A DNA stretch of 64,000 nt from Halothiobacillus neapolitanus c2 (GTDB taxonomy: Bacteria > Pseudomonadota > Gammaproteobacteria > Halothiobacillales > Halothiobacillaceae): positions 2,189,501-2,253,500 of the forward strand of contig NC_013422.1 of assembly GCF_000024765.1 (NCBI RefSeq). Direction: 5' to 3'. Under the pieces are notes generated by a model. The model saw nothing but the letters and a program-made list of their open reading frames with translations. It did not search any database and was not told where the DNA came from. Positions 16,617 to 26,347 of the stretch are shown piece by piece; position 1 is the stretch's first letter, and each line of letters begins with the position of its first letter. The position numbers and the translations under genes are program-made.

Positions 16617-18470
16617 TTATGGCATGGCGCGTGCGCAACTCGGTTGCCGAAGCAATGTAATGAAATCATCGGGCATGAGTGGGCGGCTGTAATAATAACC
16701 TTGGGCGATCGGGCAATTAAGTTGCTTTAGAAGATCGATGTCCTCCCGCGTTTCTACGCCCTCGGCTACTGTCGTCAGGCCAAGATCCTGCGCCATGCGC
16801 ACAATGGCGCCCAGCAAAGCTGCTTGGCGCGGACTGTTTGCGGCATTATCGACGAAAGCACGGTCGATTTTCAGCGTGGAAATCGGCAGGGTCTGGATGT
16901 ACGCAAATGAGGAATAGCCGGTGCCGAAATCATCCAAGGCCACCGAAACATCCAACTCGCGCAACTGATGCAGCGCATCGACGACCCAATCGAACCCGAT
17001 CATCAATGCCGACTCGGTAATTTCCAGTTCCAGCAACGGCGGTGCAACCGCATATGCAGTCAACAGGCGCTGGACTTCATCGACGAGGCTTTGCCCCTTG
17101 GCGCGCATCAACTCCAGTTGAACACCCGATACATTGACTGCAATGGGCACCGCACGCCCCAGTTCCGATTGCATCCGGCGCACGAACTGCAAGGCGTGCT
17201 CGATCACAATCAAGCCAAGCACCTCGATCTGGCCCTTCTCTTCGGCGATCGGAATAAACTCGGCGGGTGAAATGAAGCCGAGTTCCGGGTGCTGCCAGCG
17301 AAGCAATGCCTCACCACCCACGATGGTCTCGCGGGTCAACTCCACTTTAGGTTGAAATTGCAGAAAGAACTGCTCGGGGTGCTCACTCATTGCCGACATC
17401 AGTTCGCGCTCAAGCAAGCTGCGCCGCAGCGCGGTGTCTTCCATAATCTGGTTAAACTCGACCACGAGATTGCTTCGTTTATGCTGGCTGGCCAGAGCAA
17501 AACCCGCCCGGCGCACGGTGGCATCAATGGCCTCAGGCGTATCCAATTCTTTTGGCCGAACGCCAGAATACCCGCCCCGTCCGTGCAGCGTGACGACAAC
17601 ATCAAAATCATCCACGGGTGCAAACACGGCTTTTGCCAGACGATTAAACACGCGACCTGCGGCCTCACCGGCGAACGGCAAGGCACACAAAAACGTTTGC
17701 CCGCCCCATACGCCACAGATTCCAAAATGATCGTCCATAACCATTTTGAGGCGCGATGCCACGGTTCGCAGAAAAAAATCCACGGATTCAACGCCTTCGA
17801 TCAGCAGCAATTGATCGGAATCGGTCACCTCAACCAAGGCACAACTGAACGAATCGGATTGCGCCATGATGTGTGAGCGCAGCCCCTCGGTGAGCGCACG
17901 GCGATTGAGCAACCCCGTTACCGAATCATGAGTGGCCAAATAGGCTAGGTTGTGTTCTTTTTCTTGCAGCTCGTTGGCCTGCTCGTCAAGACGACGACGA
18001 AAATCGGAGAGCTGATTGCGCTTTTGCTGGTGCAGTAGCCGCGTATTTAAGGCTGTGTTGATGCGTTTTAACGTTTCTTCAAAATCAAAGGGCTTGGTAA
18101 TGAAATCAATGGCGCCGGCAGCCAAAGCTGCTTGGCGCGTTTCCCGATCCGTTTGCGCGGTCAAAACAATGCAGGGCAGATAATCATCGGGTTCAAGCGT
18201 GGCCTTGAGCGCTGCCATCACCTCATGCCCATTCATGTGCGGCATACGCATATCGAGCAACAACAAATCAAAAGGTTGCGCTTGCCAAAGCACCATCGCA
18301 TGGCGCGGGTCGCTCTCGGTCGTTACCCGCGAGAAGCCTTCCATATCTAAAAATTCGGCCAATACCGCCAGATTGGCAAGATTGTCATCCACAATCAAAA
18401 TGCGCGCATCGCGTGCCTGGGGCGCCTCTGCTTGGAATTCGGATGCAGTGTTTTCGGCCGACATAATCAA
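16617..18470 (-). CDS. Response regulator with degenerate GGDEF and intact EAL domains
   Basis: 617 aa, cytoplasmic. Receiver domain at about 22-140 (LIVDDN, phosphoacceptor in LLLLDMRMPHMNG, TKPFDFEE). A short coiled linker (about 145-175) leads to a GGDEF domain (about 178-345) whose active site reads WGGQTF instead of GGDEF, so diguanylate cyclase activity is unlikely. The EAL domain (about 355-605) keeps EALLRW, ITESALMI, DDFGTGYSS and AEGVE, predicting c-di-GMP phosphodiesterase activity. It lies 47 bp downstream of the hybrid kinase on the same strand and is its likely partner. Start at ATG 18470; ATG 18464 is equivalent. Confidence 0.93.
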   Translation of the reverse strand: MIMSAENTASEFQAEAPQARDARILIVDDNLANLAVLAEFLDMEGFSRVTTESDPRHAMVLWQAQPFDLLLLDMRMPHMNGHEVMAALKATLEPDDYLPCIVLTAQTDRETRQAALAAGAIDFITKPFDFEETLKRINTALNTRLLHQQKRNQLSDFRRRLDEQANELQEKEHNLAYLATHDSVTGLLNRRALTEGLRSHIMAQSDSFSCALVEVTDSDQLLLIEGVESVDFFLRTVASRLKMVMDDHFGICGVWGGQTFLCALPFAGEAAGRVFNRLAKAVFAPVDDFDVVVTLHGRGGYSGVRPKELDTPEAIDATVRRAGFALASQHKRSNLVVEFNQIMEDTALRRSLLERELMSAMSEHPEQFFLQFQPKVELTRETIVGGEALLRWQHPELGFISPAEFIPIAEEKGQIEVLGLIVIEHALQFVRRMQSELGRAVPIAVNVSGVQLELMRAKGQSLVDEVQRLLTAYAVAPPLLELEITESALMIGFDWVVDALHQLRELDVSVALDDFGTGYSSFAYIQTLPISTLKIDRAFVDNAANSPRQAALLGAIVRMAQDLGLTTVAEGVETREDIDLLKQLNCPIAQGYYYSRPLMPDDFITLLRQPSCARAMP

Positions 18471-18517
18471 TTCCTAATCATTCAAGCCAGTTGATTCGGG
18501 CAAGCAGGTGCCGTTCG

Positions 18518-21500
18518 TCAAGCAGCGGTGTCATCACCCGATCGGCGGGCGATCAATTCATCGAATAGTTGCGTTAATTGCAGCACATCAAGCGGTTTGC
18601 TTAAGTAGCGATCAAATAATCCCGATTGCTTCACCGACTGCTGCATCGGCGCGGTAGCATCGGCCGATAGCGCCACGATGGGAATGGACGCGGTATCTAC
18701 CCACTGCTTGAGCTTGGCCGCCGCTTGCTGCCCCGACATGCCCGGCAGGTTGATATCCATCAAAATCAGATCGGGATGCTCAATTAATGCCAGCTCCAGC
18801 CCCTGCTCGCCATCGGCCGCCAGCACGAGCCGAATGTCCTCACGGTCATCGACAATACTTTGCATTAATGCACTGTTGGAGGGGTTATCTTCAACGTACA
18901 ACACGGTAATCTTAGCCGACGACGTATGTTTGGATGCAAGCGGTTCATTCGCGTTCTTTACATCGGGCCGCTCGCCGCAGGTGTCGTTTTGGTCTTCTCG
19001 AACCGCCGGCCACCACACAAAAAAGGTGGTGCCTTTGCCTTCTTCACTTTCAAAATCAATTCGACCCTGCATCAACTCGATCAATTGGCGGGTGATGAGC
19101 AAGCCAATCCCGGTGCCTTCAATGGTGCCAGCCTCTTGGCCCAAGCGCTCAAAGGGGCGAAACAGGCGATGTTGCTGCGCGGCCGGTATGCCCATGCCCG
19201 TGTCCTCAATCGCCAATCCATGCATCCAGTTACCCGCATCGTTTTGGTAACTGGGTAATCGGCGCACCCAAACCGAGCCCCCCAAGTTATCCGGGCTGTA
19301 CGGGCCGCCCGAGCCTCTTGGGCGGTTATATTTGATCGCATTCGTCAATATGTTCAGCAGCACTTGGCGTGATCGGGTTAAATCCGCACAAATCAACAAC
19401 GGCTCTGGCGAGCTATGCTCACCATTGAATTCATTGAACAACGCGATGCCGGTCGAGGCGGCGTTATCCGCCACCATATCCAGCGCATCGCGCAAAATGA
19501 CACCCAAATCCAGCGTTTCCGGCGAGAGTGTCATCTCGCCGGCTTCGATTTTTGCCAGATTCAATACATCGTTGATCAGCGTTAATAAATGCTGACCCGC
19601 CTTGAGAATGTGGGCGACAAATCCATTTTGCTTTTCGGTCAATGGCTCCCGGCGGCTGGCCGCCATCAACTGGGCAAAACCGAGGATGGCATTGAGCGGC
19701 GTGCGCAACTCATGCGACATGCTGGAAAGAAACATCGATTTTGCTTTGTTCGCGCGATCGGCCGCCTGTTTACTTTCAACGAGGGCCTGCTCGAATTTAA
19801 TGCGCTCCAATTGCTGGCGCAGGCTCACAATCAAAATGGCGCAGGAGCTGGTAAAAGGGGTTAAAAAGTCCACCAGATCATGGCCGACGCCCGCTTTTCG
19901 ATTGGCAACCGCCAACACGCCCACCAATTCATCACCCCGAAACAGCGGTATACCGAGGTAGTTGCTCAACAACGGGTGCCCCGGCGGGAAACCACCGCGC
20001 CTCGAATCGGTCGCCAGTTCAGGCACGATCACCGGCGCACGGCTTTTCATAACCTCGCCGATGAGGTTATCGGGGTTGCAGAACATCATGTCGCCTGCCA
20101 TCACGCGCTCGAAGAGCGCATCGGACTCGGCACTCCACGATAAATTGGTAATGGCGTGGATTTTCAAACACGGCGTCGATTCAATGCCGTAAAGCACCTC
20201 GCCAATAAAGCCAAATTCGGCATCGGTAACGGCAAGCAGCTCTTGAAGCAATTGTGCCCAGACGTTTTTATCGCCGGCCACGGTGGTTAAAAAAGACTGC
20301 ACGGCCTTGTTGAGCCCACTGAGGAGCTGCTGCTGTGCATCCATTTTTTCTTGGGCACGAACTTCTTCGGTTACATCCTGGGTGATGCCGACAAACTGCG
20401 TCACCTGACCGTTCTCAGCTAATTCTGCATTCCCCCGCGCACGAAGATAACGCCAGTCGCCATGGGCATCGCGCACACGATACTCAAACCGAATCGATTG
20501 CCCCTCAGATAATGTTTGCGTGAATGCCGCGTCAATAATGGCGCGATCATCGGGGTGAACCCGTTCATAAATAATCTCGCGATCCGCATGCGTCGTTTCG
20601 GGCGCCAACCCCAGCAAACGGGCAAAACCGGCACTGATGTTCACCCGATCGGTGAGCGGATCCATTGCCCACGATCCGCTTTGACCAAAGCGCTCGCTCA
20701 TATCACGCAATTGCTGCATCGCCATTAAATCGGAGGTGATGCGATCGAGTTTACTGACATCCTGAGCAATCGTTACCACACCGATTTGCTTGCCGCGCTC
20801 ATCGCGCAAAGGGGATTTATTGGTTTCGAAAACACGCATCCGGCCCGCTATCTCGATCGGCGTTCGCGTGGAAATCGATGAGCCGGAAGCCCAAACACGT
20901 GCATTGGTTTCACGGTTAATCTTTATGGCTTGAGGCGGCAAAAAAAGTTCAGACTTTTGTCCCAGCACGGCTTCGACGGGTTTGGCAAGAAGGCGAGCAA
21001 ACGATGTATTGAGAAGAATGAACTCATTGGCGGCATTGACGGCGGCAATAGGATTGCTCGAACTATCGATCACCGAGCGCAGCAACGCCCGTTCGCGCTC
21101 CAAAGCATGCTCGGCTTCTACCTGCTCGCTGACATCCGACACAAACCCCACAAACTGACTTGCGCCATCTATTCGCAGTTCACTGACCGCCAAATTAAAT
21201 GGAAAACGCGACCCATCCTTGCGCTCGCCATCCACCCGACGGCCAATTCCGATCACTTTGGCATCGCGCGTGGCTAAAAACTGCATCAAATACCCATCAT
21301 GCGCGCTGCGCCATGGCTCGGGCATGAGCATGGACACATTTCGCCCGATCAATTCCGGCTCGGTATAACCAAACAACTCAAGAGATTTGGGGTTGGCCGC
21401 CTCAATCACTCCGCGCTTATCAATGCGAATAATCCCAATCGCGGCTGTTTGTAAAATGGCATTGAGTTCCAAGCCGACCCGGGCGCTTTGTTTTTGCAGC

Positions 21501-22021
21501 ACCGTGTTTCGCTCGGCATCGAGTTTGGCTTGCAGCACTTGGGTCAAGTTGAGCGCAAAATCTTTGAGCAAGATTTGCTCATCGGCAGAAAGCGACCGAG
21601 GCCGCGTGTCCATGATGCATAGCGTGCCCACGGCAAACTGCCCGTCTAAAACAAGCGCCACGCCGGCGTAGAAACGCACCCCCAGATGCCCTGTTACCAG
21701 CTCGGATTCTTTGGATCGTAGATCCTGAAGCGTATCGGGTATTACGAGTGGACCATAGGGCGGAACTTGTGCGAATGAACACAACGCCAAATCGCGTTCA
21801 ATAGACTCAATATCAAGCCCAAGCACTGCCTTGAAACGCTGAAAATGCGCATCGGTTAACGCGATTAACGCGATGGGCACATCAAACACACGCCGAACAA
21901 TTTTGAGTTTGCGCAGATAAAACTCATTGCTTTCATCGTTCAGAAACTCAAGTTCGCGCATGACCTGCAAACGCTCGGTTTCATTGATCGGCAGCAGCGG
22001 CTTTGGGTGTTTTTGATTCAA
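18518..22021 (-). CDS. Hybrid histidine kinase (GAF-PAS3-GAF-HisKA-HATPase-REC)
   Basis: 1167 aa, no membrane segment. Order by eye: GAF (about 30-175), three PAS domains (about 188-310, 318-435, 445-560) with PAC-like ends such as FVGFVSDVSEQ and FVGITQDVTEE, a second GAF (about 590-750), HisKA with the phospho-His in SSMSHELRTPLNAILG near 771, HATPase with NILTNAIKYN and GTGIGL, and a C-terminal receiver (about 1037-1155, YVEDNPSN, LILMDINLPGMSG). The multi-sensor layout points to cytoplasmic redox, gas or ligand sensing; the signal is unknown. The downstream EAL regulator suggests output to c-di-GMP. Confidence 0.93.
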   Translation of the reverse strand: MNQKHPKPLLPINETERLQVMRELEFLNDESNEFYLRKLKIVRRVFDVPIALIALTDAHFQRFKAVLGLDIESIERDLALCSFAQVPPYGPLVIPDTLQDLRSKESELVTGHLGVRFYAGVALVLDGQFAVGTLCIMDTRPRSLSADEQILLKDFALNLTQVLQAKLDAERNTVLQKQSARVGLELNAILQTAAIGIIRIDKRGVIEAANPKSLELFGYTEPELIGRNVSMLMPEPWRSAHDGYLMQFLATRDAKVIGIGRRVDGERKDGSRFPFNLAVSELRIDGASQFVGFVSDVSEQVEAEHALERERALLRSVIDSSSNPIAAVNAANEFILLNTSFARLLAKPVEAVLGQKSELFLPPQAIKINRETNARVWASGSSISTRTPIEIAGRMRVFETNKSPLRDERGKQIGVVTIAQDVSKLDRITSDLMAMQQLRDMSERFGQSGSWAMDPLTDRVNISAGFARLLGLAPETTHADREIIYERVHPDDRAIIDAAFTQTLSEGQSIRFEYRVRDAHGDWRYLRARGNAELAENGQVTQFVGITQDVTEEVRAQEKMDAQQQLLSGLNKAVQSFLTTVAGDKNVWAQLLQELLAVTDAEFGFIGEVLYGIESTPCLKIHAITNLSWSAESDALFERVMAGDMMFCNPDNLIGEVMKSRAPVIVPELATDSRRGGFPPGHPLLSNYLGIPLFRGDELVGVLAVANRKAGVGHDLVDFLTPFTSSCAILIVSLRQQLERIKFEQALVESKQAADRANKAKSMFLSSMSHELRTPLNAILGFAQLMAASRREPLTEKQNGFVAHILKAGQHLLTLINDVLNLAKIEAGEMTLSPETLDLGVILRDALDMVADNAASTGIALFNEFNGEHSSPEPLLICADLTRSRQVLLNILTNAIKYNRPRGSGGPYSPDNLGGSVWVRRLPSYQNDAGNWMHGLAIEDTGMGIPAAQQHRLFRPFERLGQEAGTIEGTGIGLLITRQLIELMQGRIDFESEEGKGTTFFVWWPAVREDQNDTCGERPDVKNANEPLASKHTSSAKITVLYVEDNPSNSALMQSIVDDREDIRLVLAADGEQGLELALIEHPDLILMDINLPGMSGQQAAAKLKQWVDTASIPIVALSADATAPMQQSVKQSGLFDRYLSKPLDVLQLTQLFDELIARRSGDDTAA

Positions 22022-22183
22022 AAAAAAGCCTTAAATCAGGATCAATTCAGGTTGGTCAAGGTACGGGCGGGATGAGGAGGAAAAAGGTCAACGCATGACA
22101 AGACAAACATGAACGAACGGCAGGATAGAAATTTATTCTGGGGCGAGCGGCCACGTTAGCACGGCGCTTAAAGTCTCGGGCAG

Positions 22184-22297
22184 CTCGAAATACCCGTGAT
22201 GCGTCGTTCCCGTGAAAGCGGGAACCAAAAAAAATCAAGACGCTGGAAAATCAAAGCGCTGGATTCCCGCCTGCGCGGTAATGACGGGTTTTTCGAG
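22184..22297. repeat. Interspersed palindromic repeat, copy 2
   Basis: Same ends as copy 1 (CTCGAAATACCCG and CGGGTTTTTCGAG) and the same two CCCGC-type hairpins, with about 16 extra bases in the centre where a GCTGGAAAATCAA-like unit is repeated. It fills much of the interval between the hybrid kinase start and the OmpA-like lipoprotein; nothing else is recognised in that 341-bp gap. Confidence 0.75.
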
Positions 22298-22362
22298 CTT
22301 CCCTCTTCTCAGATTGCCTTAGAACAGAAATTCACCAAGGCAGTATTCGCTAGAGCAGAGAC

Positions 22363-23016
22363 TTACTGGGCAGGCACGATCAGGATATCCACCCGACGAT
22401 TCTGCGCTCGGCCGGCTGCCGTCGCATTCGACGCGATTGGCCGCGTCATGCCGTAACCTACCGCCTGAATACGGTTATAGGGCACGCCGTACTGAGACAG
22501 CGCGCTGGCCACGCTTTGTGCGCGATTGAGCGAAAGCTGCTGGTTGTAAGAGGCCGAACCGGTCGAATCGGTATTACCCTCTACCCGCACGATCGTGCCG
22601 GGGTACTGGTTGACGCTTTGCGCCAACTGCTGCAACACGGGCATGAACTGCGGTTTGAGCGTAGCGCTGTTGGTATTGAACGTGATCGCCTCGGGTGCCT
22701 GCAAATGGATGCCATCGCCCTGACGCTGAACCTCAACGCCGGTATTGGCCATTTGCTGCTGCAACTGCGCCGCCTGTTTATCCATCTGGTTACCAATCAG
22801 ACCGCCGACACCGGCCCCTACCGCAGCACCGATCAGCGTACCGCCTGTCTTGTTGCCGCTGCCAGCGATGAGGTTACCGGCCAACGCACCGATACCGGCA
22901 CCGATCGTTGCGCCACCTGCCGTTTTGCCGTATTGCCCCTGATAGGGGTTTTGTGCGCAACCGGCCAGAACCGTCAGACCCACTGCAAGGCCAAGCATCC
23001 CAAATTTTTTCATCAC
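22363..23016 (-). CDS. OmpA-family outer-membrane lipoprotein (YiaD-like)
   Basis: 217 aa. Lipobox LAGC near residues 17-20. A glycine-rich hydrophobic segment (about 33-78, GGATIGAGIGALAGNLIAG and GAAVGAGVGGLIGN) is typical of the Gly-zipper part of YiaD proteins. The C-terminal OmpA peptidoglycan-binding domain (about 105-215) has FNTNSATLKP, VEGNTDSTGSASYNQQLSLNRA and NRRVDI, with the Asp and Arg that bind diaminopimelate. Expected role: anchoring the outer membrane to peptidoglycan. Single gene with its own promoter region at 23017-23137. Confidence 0.92.
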   Translation of the reverse strand: MMKKFGMLGLAVGLTVLAGCAQNPYQGQYGKTAGGATIGAGIGALAGNLIAGSGNKTGGTLIGAAVGAGVGGLIGNQMDKQAAQLQQQMANTGVEVQRQGDGIHLQAPEAITFNTNSATLKPQFMPVLQQLAQSVNQYPGTIVRVEGNTDSTGSASYNQQLSLNRAQSVASALSQYGVPYNRIQAVGYGMTRPIASNATAAGRAQNRRVDILIVPAQ

Positions 23017-23137
23017 ATTTTCTCCGTTTGACCACGTTACTTCAGTTCACTACAACGATCTTTTTTCACATGTCGATTACAAGCCCAGCCTTTATAGCAT
23101 TTTTGTATTTCATTGGCATTGATGATGAGTGATTAGG

Positions 23138-24316
23138 TCATTTGAGCGCTTCAATGAGTTGTGCGACATGCGACGTGGAATGTGCGGCACTGATCGTAAC
23201 GCGCAGCCTGGCAGCACCTTTGGGCACGGTGGGCGGGCGGACCGCCGGCACCCATAATCCGGATTCAGCCAACCGAGCGGACCATTTAACCGCCTCGGCA
23301 CTGTCACCGATCAAGATCGGCTGTATAGGCGTGTCCGAGGGCATCAACTCGATGCCCGGCGGTAAATCGCGCTTCAACGCCGCCACGCGCGCGCGCCAGT
23401 TCGCCCGCAAGTCATTACCGGATTTAACGATAGACAAACTCGCCAACGTTGCCACAGCCAAAGCGGGCGGCTGCGCGGTGGTAAACAGGTAGCTGCGCGC
23501 GCGCTGCAACAGCACTTCGACAGGCTGCGACGCACCGGCCACAAACGCCCCCGCCGTGCCGAACGCCTTGCCGAGCGTGCCGACCTGAACGAGGTATTCG
23601 GGCACGCCCGCGTCGATCACCCCCAGTTCAGCCAACGAACCGCGCCCCTGCTCGCCCCACACGCCAAAGCCGTGGGCATCGTCCACCACGAGCCAGGCAT
23701 CAAATTCTTCTGCGAGCGCCATCAAGTCGGCCAGACGGGCCACATCGCCATCCATGCTGAATACACCATCGGTCAGGATCATCCGCGTACCGGTCGCCCG
23801 CATCAACTGGCGACGGGCATCGTCAATGTCACCATGGCGATAGCGCCGCAAGGTGGCGCCGGAAAGCTGGGCCGCGTCGACCAGCGAGGCGTGATTCAAC
23901 TTATCGGCGACCACGGTGTCGCCACGCCCAACCAGACCGCCGACCACGGCCAGATTCGCCATATATCCCGTGGAAAACAGCAAGCAGCGGTCGACACGCA
24001 GCCATTCGGCCAACGCGAACTCCAGCGCGTCGTGCGGCTCGAAATGCCCGTTGACCAGATGCGCCGCCCCCGAACCCACGCCCCAGCGTGCCGCCCCAAT
24101 CTGCAAGGCGGTTACGATGTCAGGATGATTCGCCAGTCCAAGGTAGTCATTGCTGCAAAATGCCAAAAGTTCGCGCCCGTCGACCCGCATGCTGACGCCC
24201 TGAGGGGACTGCCCGACCCGCAATCGCCGCTCCAACCCATCGGCGCGGCGCGCATCAAGCCACTGTGTCCAATCGCGTGTTGTGATAATTTCAATCCTCA
24301 AAACTAAATAAGGCAA
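23138..24316 (-). CDS. bioF: 8-amino-7-oxononanoate synthase BioF
   Basis: PLP enzyme joining pimeloyl-ACP and alanine in biotin synthesis. About 392 aa. Motifs: FCSNDYLGLANHP near residue 53, GSGAAHLVNGHFEPH near 82, VVDDAHGFGVWG near 210, and the PLP-lysine in VGTLGKAFGTAG near 245. The start is uncertain: TTG 24316 is given, TTG 24301 is possible. It is divergent from the adjacent kinase gene, only 14 bp away, so each promoter must lie in the other's coding region or a start is misplaced. bioB is about 30 kb away, so the bio genes are dispersed. Confidence 0.92.
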   Translation of the reverse strand: MPYLVLRIEIITTRDWTQWLDARRADGLERRLRVGQSPQGVSMRVDGRELLAFCSNDYLGLANHPDIVTALQIGAARWGVGSGAAHLVNGHFEPHDALEFALAEWLRVDRCLLFSTGYMANLAVVGGLVGRGDTVVADKLNHASLVDAAQLSGATLRRYRHGDIDDARRQLMRATGTRMILTDGVFSMDGDVARLADLMALAEEFDAWLVVDDAHGFGVWGEQGRGSLAELGVIDAGVPEYLVQVGTLGKAFGTAGAFVAGASQPVEVLLQRARSYLFTTAQPPALAVATLASLSIVKSGNDLRANWRARVAALKRDLPPGIELMPSDTPIQPILIGDSAEAVKWSARLAESGLWVPAVRPPTVPKGAARLRVTISAAHSTSHVAQLIEALK

Positions 24317-24330
24317 TCCATCGGTTCATC

Positions 24331-26292
24331 ATGCGCCTTCCCGTAAACATTTTCCTCTGGACCTTCGGTGCCACGCTGCTGCCGGTGCTGGCGCTGGTGT
24401 GGGGCGTCACCGCGTTCAGCGAACATCGGTTCCAGCTCGAGGTCAACCGTGAGATCGGCGACAACATCCAGTCGCTCACCGGGGAAATCAACAACCGCCT
24501 GCGATATGAGCGCGAGGTGTTGCGCGGTATTGCCCACTCCCAACCTATTCAAACCATGCTCAATGCCCTGGTTGCTTCCGGCGAGGGCATACGCCACCCC
24601 GATCTGACTTCTGACCGGATTCGCGCCAACTCGTTTTTGGCCGGGTTGCAGCGCACGGTTCCCGGCCTCGGCAGCATCCGCATTCTCGATGCGGCGGGCA
24701 ATACGGTTGTCAAAACCACGCTGGGCCGGGCCGCGCCGCCCATGTTTCAGAGCCTGAGTCAGGTCAACTATGTCGAAGAGGAACTCGAAGACCCGGCGTT
24801 TTTGAATCAGCTCAAGTCGCTGCCCATGGACGATGTGAGCTTCATCATGTTGCCGCCCTCGCTCTGGGATGTCGCCCCCGGGCAATTTCCGAGCATGTTA
24901 TACGGCGTTTACCCATTGAGGAACTTCGGCAACAACCGCGCAGGTTATGTGGTTCTCAATACCTACGGCGAATATCTCGACCAAATCCTCTCGCTGTCAC
25001 CCAAACCGCGTAATACTCATGTGATGGTGATCGAACACGATCCCGGCAATCCGCAACGCGATGGCCTGGTTCTGTACAACGACCAGACCGGTCGGTTGTT
25101 CGTGACCCCGGAAGAATCAAATCCGAACACCAATCCACAATATGCGCAGACGATCGATCACGGTCTGTTTTGGCAAAAGGCCGTGGCGCTCTCCAATGGG
25201 GTTTATTTGTCGCAAAACAAAAAAACCCGCACCTACTTTCAGGAATATCACCCTTATCCATACAGTCTGGTGTCATGGTTCATCATGTTGAAGATGCCAG
25301 CGGACGTCACATCGGCGCCCTTTCAGGATATCCACCACAGCCTCTGGGGTTTTACACTGCTCGCACTGGGTATCAGTTTGTTGCTGGCTGGTTTGGGCGC
25401 CCGTTATTTCTCTCGCCCGATTGCCCGACTCGGGCTCAGCCTCAAGCATTTTGCCGATGGCAACCCGCACGAGATCATCCCGGTCGATTCGCGCACCACG
25501 GAAGTTCGCCAACTCCAGCAGTCATTTCGCTACCTGACCGAACATCTCACCGAAGAAGCCCGCAAACGACAAACAGCCGAACGCCAAATGCTGCAACAGG
25601 CCAAACTCGCGTCCATCGGTGAAATGGCGGCCGGCATCGGCCATGAAATCAACAATCCGCTCAACAACATACTCACGCTGACCCGCCTGCTGGAGCGCCA
25701 GTTACCACCCGAAAAAACAGAATTACGCACCGATCTGGAAGATTTGCGTGCCGAGGCTTTGCGAGTGGGTCATATCGTGCGCGGCGTGATGAACTTCGCC
25801 CGCCAGCTTCCGCCCGATCACCAACCCACGCCGATCACCCAGTGGCTGCTCGATCTGATTGATCGACTGCAACCTGAAGCCATGGAAGCCGACGTTTTTC
25901 TCAACCTGTTACTGGATGACCAAGATTGTGTGGCGAGCTTCGATCCGAACCAGATCGGACAGGTCGTGCTCAACCTGGTGCGCAATGCCATACACGCTTC
26001 GCCACCGATGGGTGAAATTACCATTACCGCCCGCAGCAAGCCCGATTCCTTCGAGATCGAAGTGCTCGACAATGGCAAGGGCATCGAACCGGAAGCACTT
26101 GATAAAGTGTTCGATCCCTTCTTCACCACCAAATCCGTGGACAAGGGCACAGGGCTGGGTTTATCCATCAGTCTTGGTATCGTGCAATATCATGGCGGTA
26201 CACTGGAGATTGAGAATCGCCAGGATCGTAGCGGCGTGCGCGCCTTCATGAGCCTGCCGCGCGAAAAATCCAGCCCGCGCGTGGGTAATTAA
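24331..26292 (+). CDS. Membrane sensor histidine kinase
   Basis: 653 aa. TM1 about 8-28, a large periplasmic region (about 29-335, Cache-like with IRILDAAGNTVVKTTLG), TM2 about 337-359, HAMP about 360-410, HisKA with the phospho-His in AAGIGHEINNPLNNIL near 437, HATPase with LVRNAIHASPP near 550 and GTGLGLSISLGIVQYHGG near 608. The HEINNPL form is typical of kinases paired with NtrC-type regulators. The regulator gene follows 55 bp downstream. Periplasmic ligand unknown; the pair lies about 1.4 kb from soxYZ. Confidence 0.92.
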   Translation: MRLPVNIFLWTFGATLLPVLALVWGVTAFSEHRFQLEVNREIGDNIQSLTGEINNRLRYEREVLRGIAHSQPIQTMLNALVASGEGIRHPDLTSDRIRANSFLAGLQRTVPGLGSIRILDAAGNTVVKTTLGRAAPPMFQSLSQVNYVEEELEDPAFLNQLKSLPMDDVSFIMLPPSLWDVAPGQFPSMLYGVYPLRNFGNNRAGYVVLNTYGEYLDQILSLSPKPRNTHVMVIEHDPGNPQRDGLVLYNDQTGRLFVTPEESNPNTNPQYAQTIDHGLFWQKAVALSNGVYLSQNKKTRTYFQEYHPYPYSLVSWFIMLKMPADVTSAPFQDIHHSLWGFTLLALGISLLLAGLGARYFSRPIARLGLSLKHFADGNPHEIIPVDSRTTEVRQLQQSFRYLTEHLTEEARKRQTAERQMLQQAKLASIGEMAAGIGHEINNPLNNILTLTRLLERQLPPEKTELRTDLEDLRAEALRVGHIVRGVMNFARQLPPDHQPTPITQWLLDLIDRLQPEAMEADVFLNLLLDDQDCVASFDPNQIGQVVLNLVRNAIHASPPMGEITITARSKPDSFEIEVLDNGKGIEPEALDKVFDPFFTTKSVDKGTGLGLSISLGIVQYHGGTLEIENRQDRSGVRAFMSLPREKSSPRVGN

Positions 26293-26347
26293 CCTCTTTT
26301 GACGCACCGAATACCAACGAGCCACCCTCTCATATTAAATAAATACC

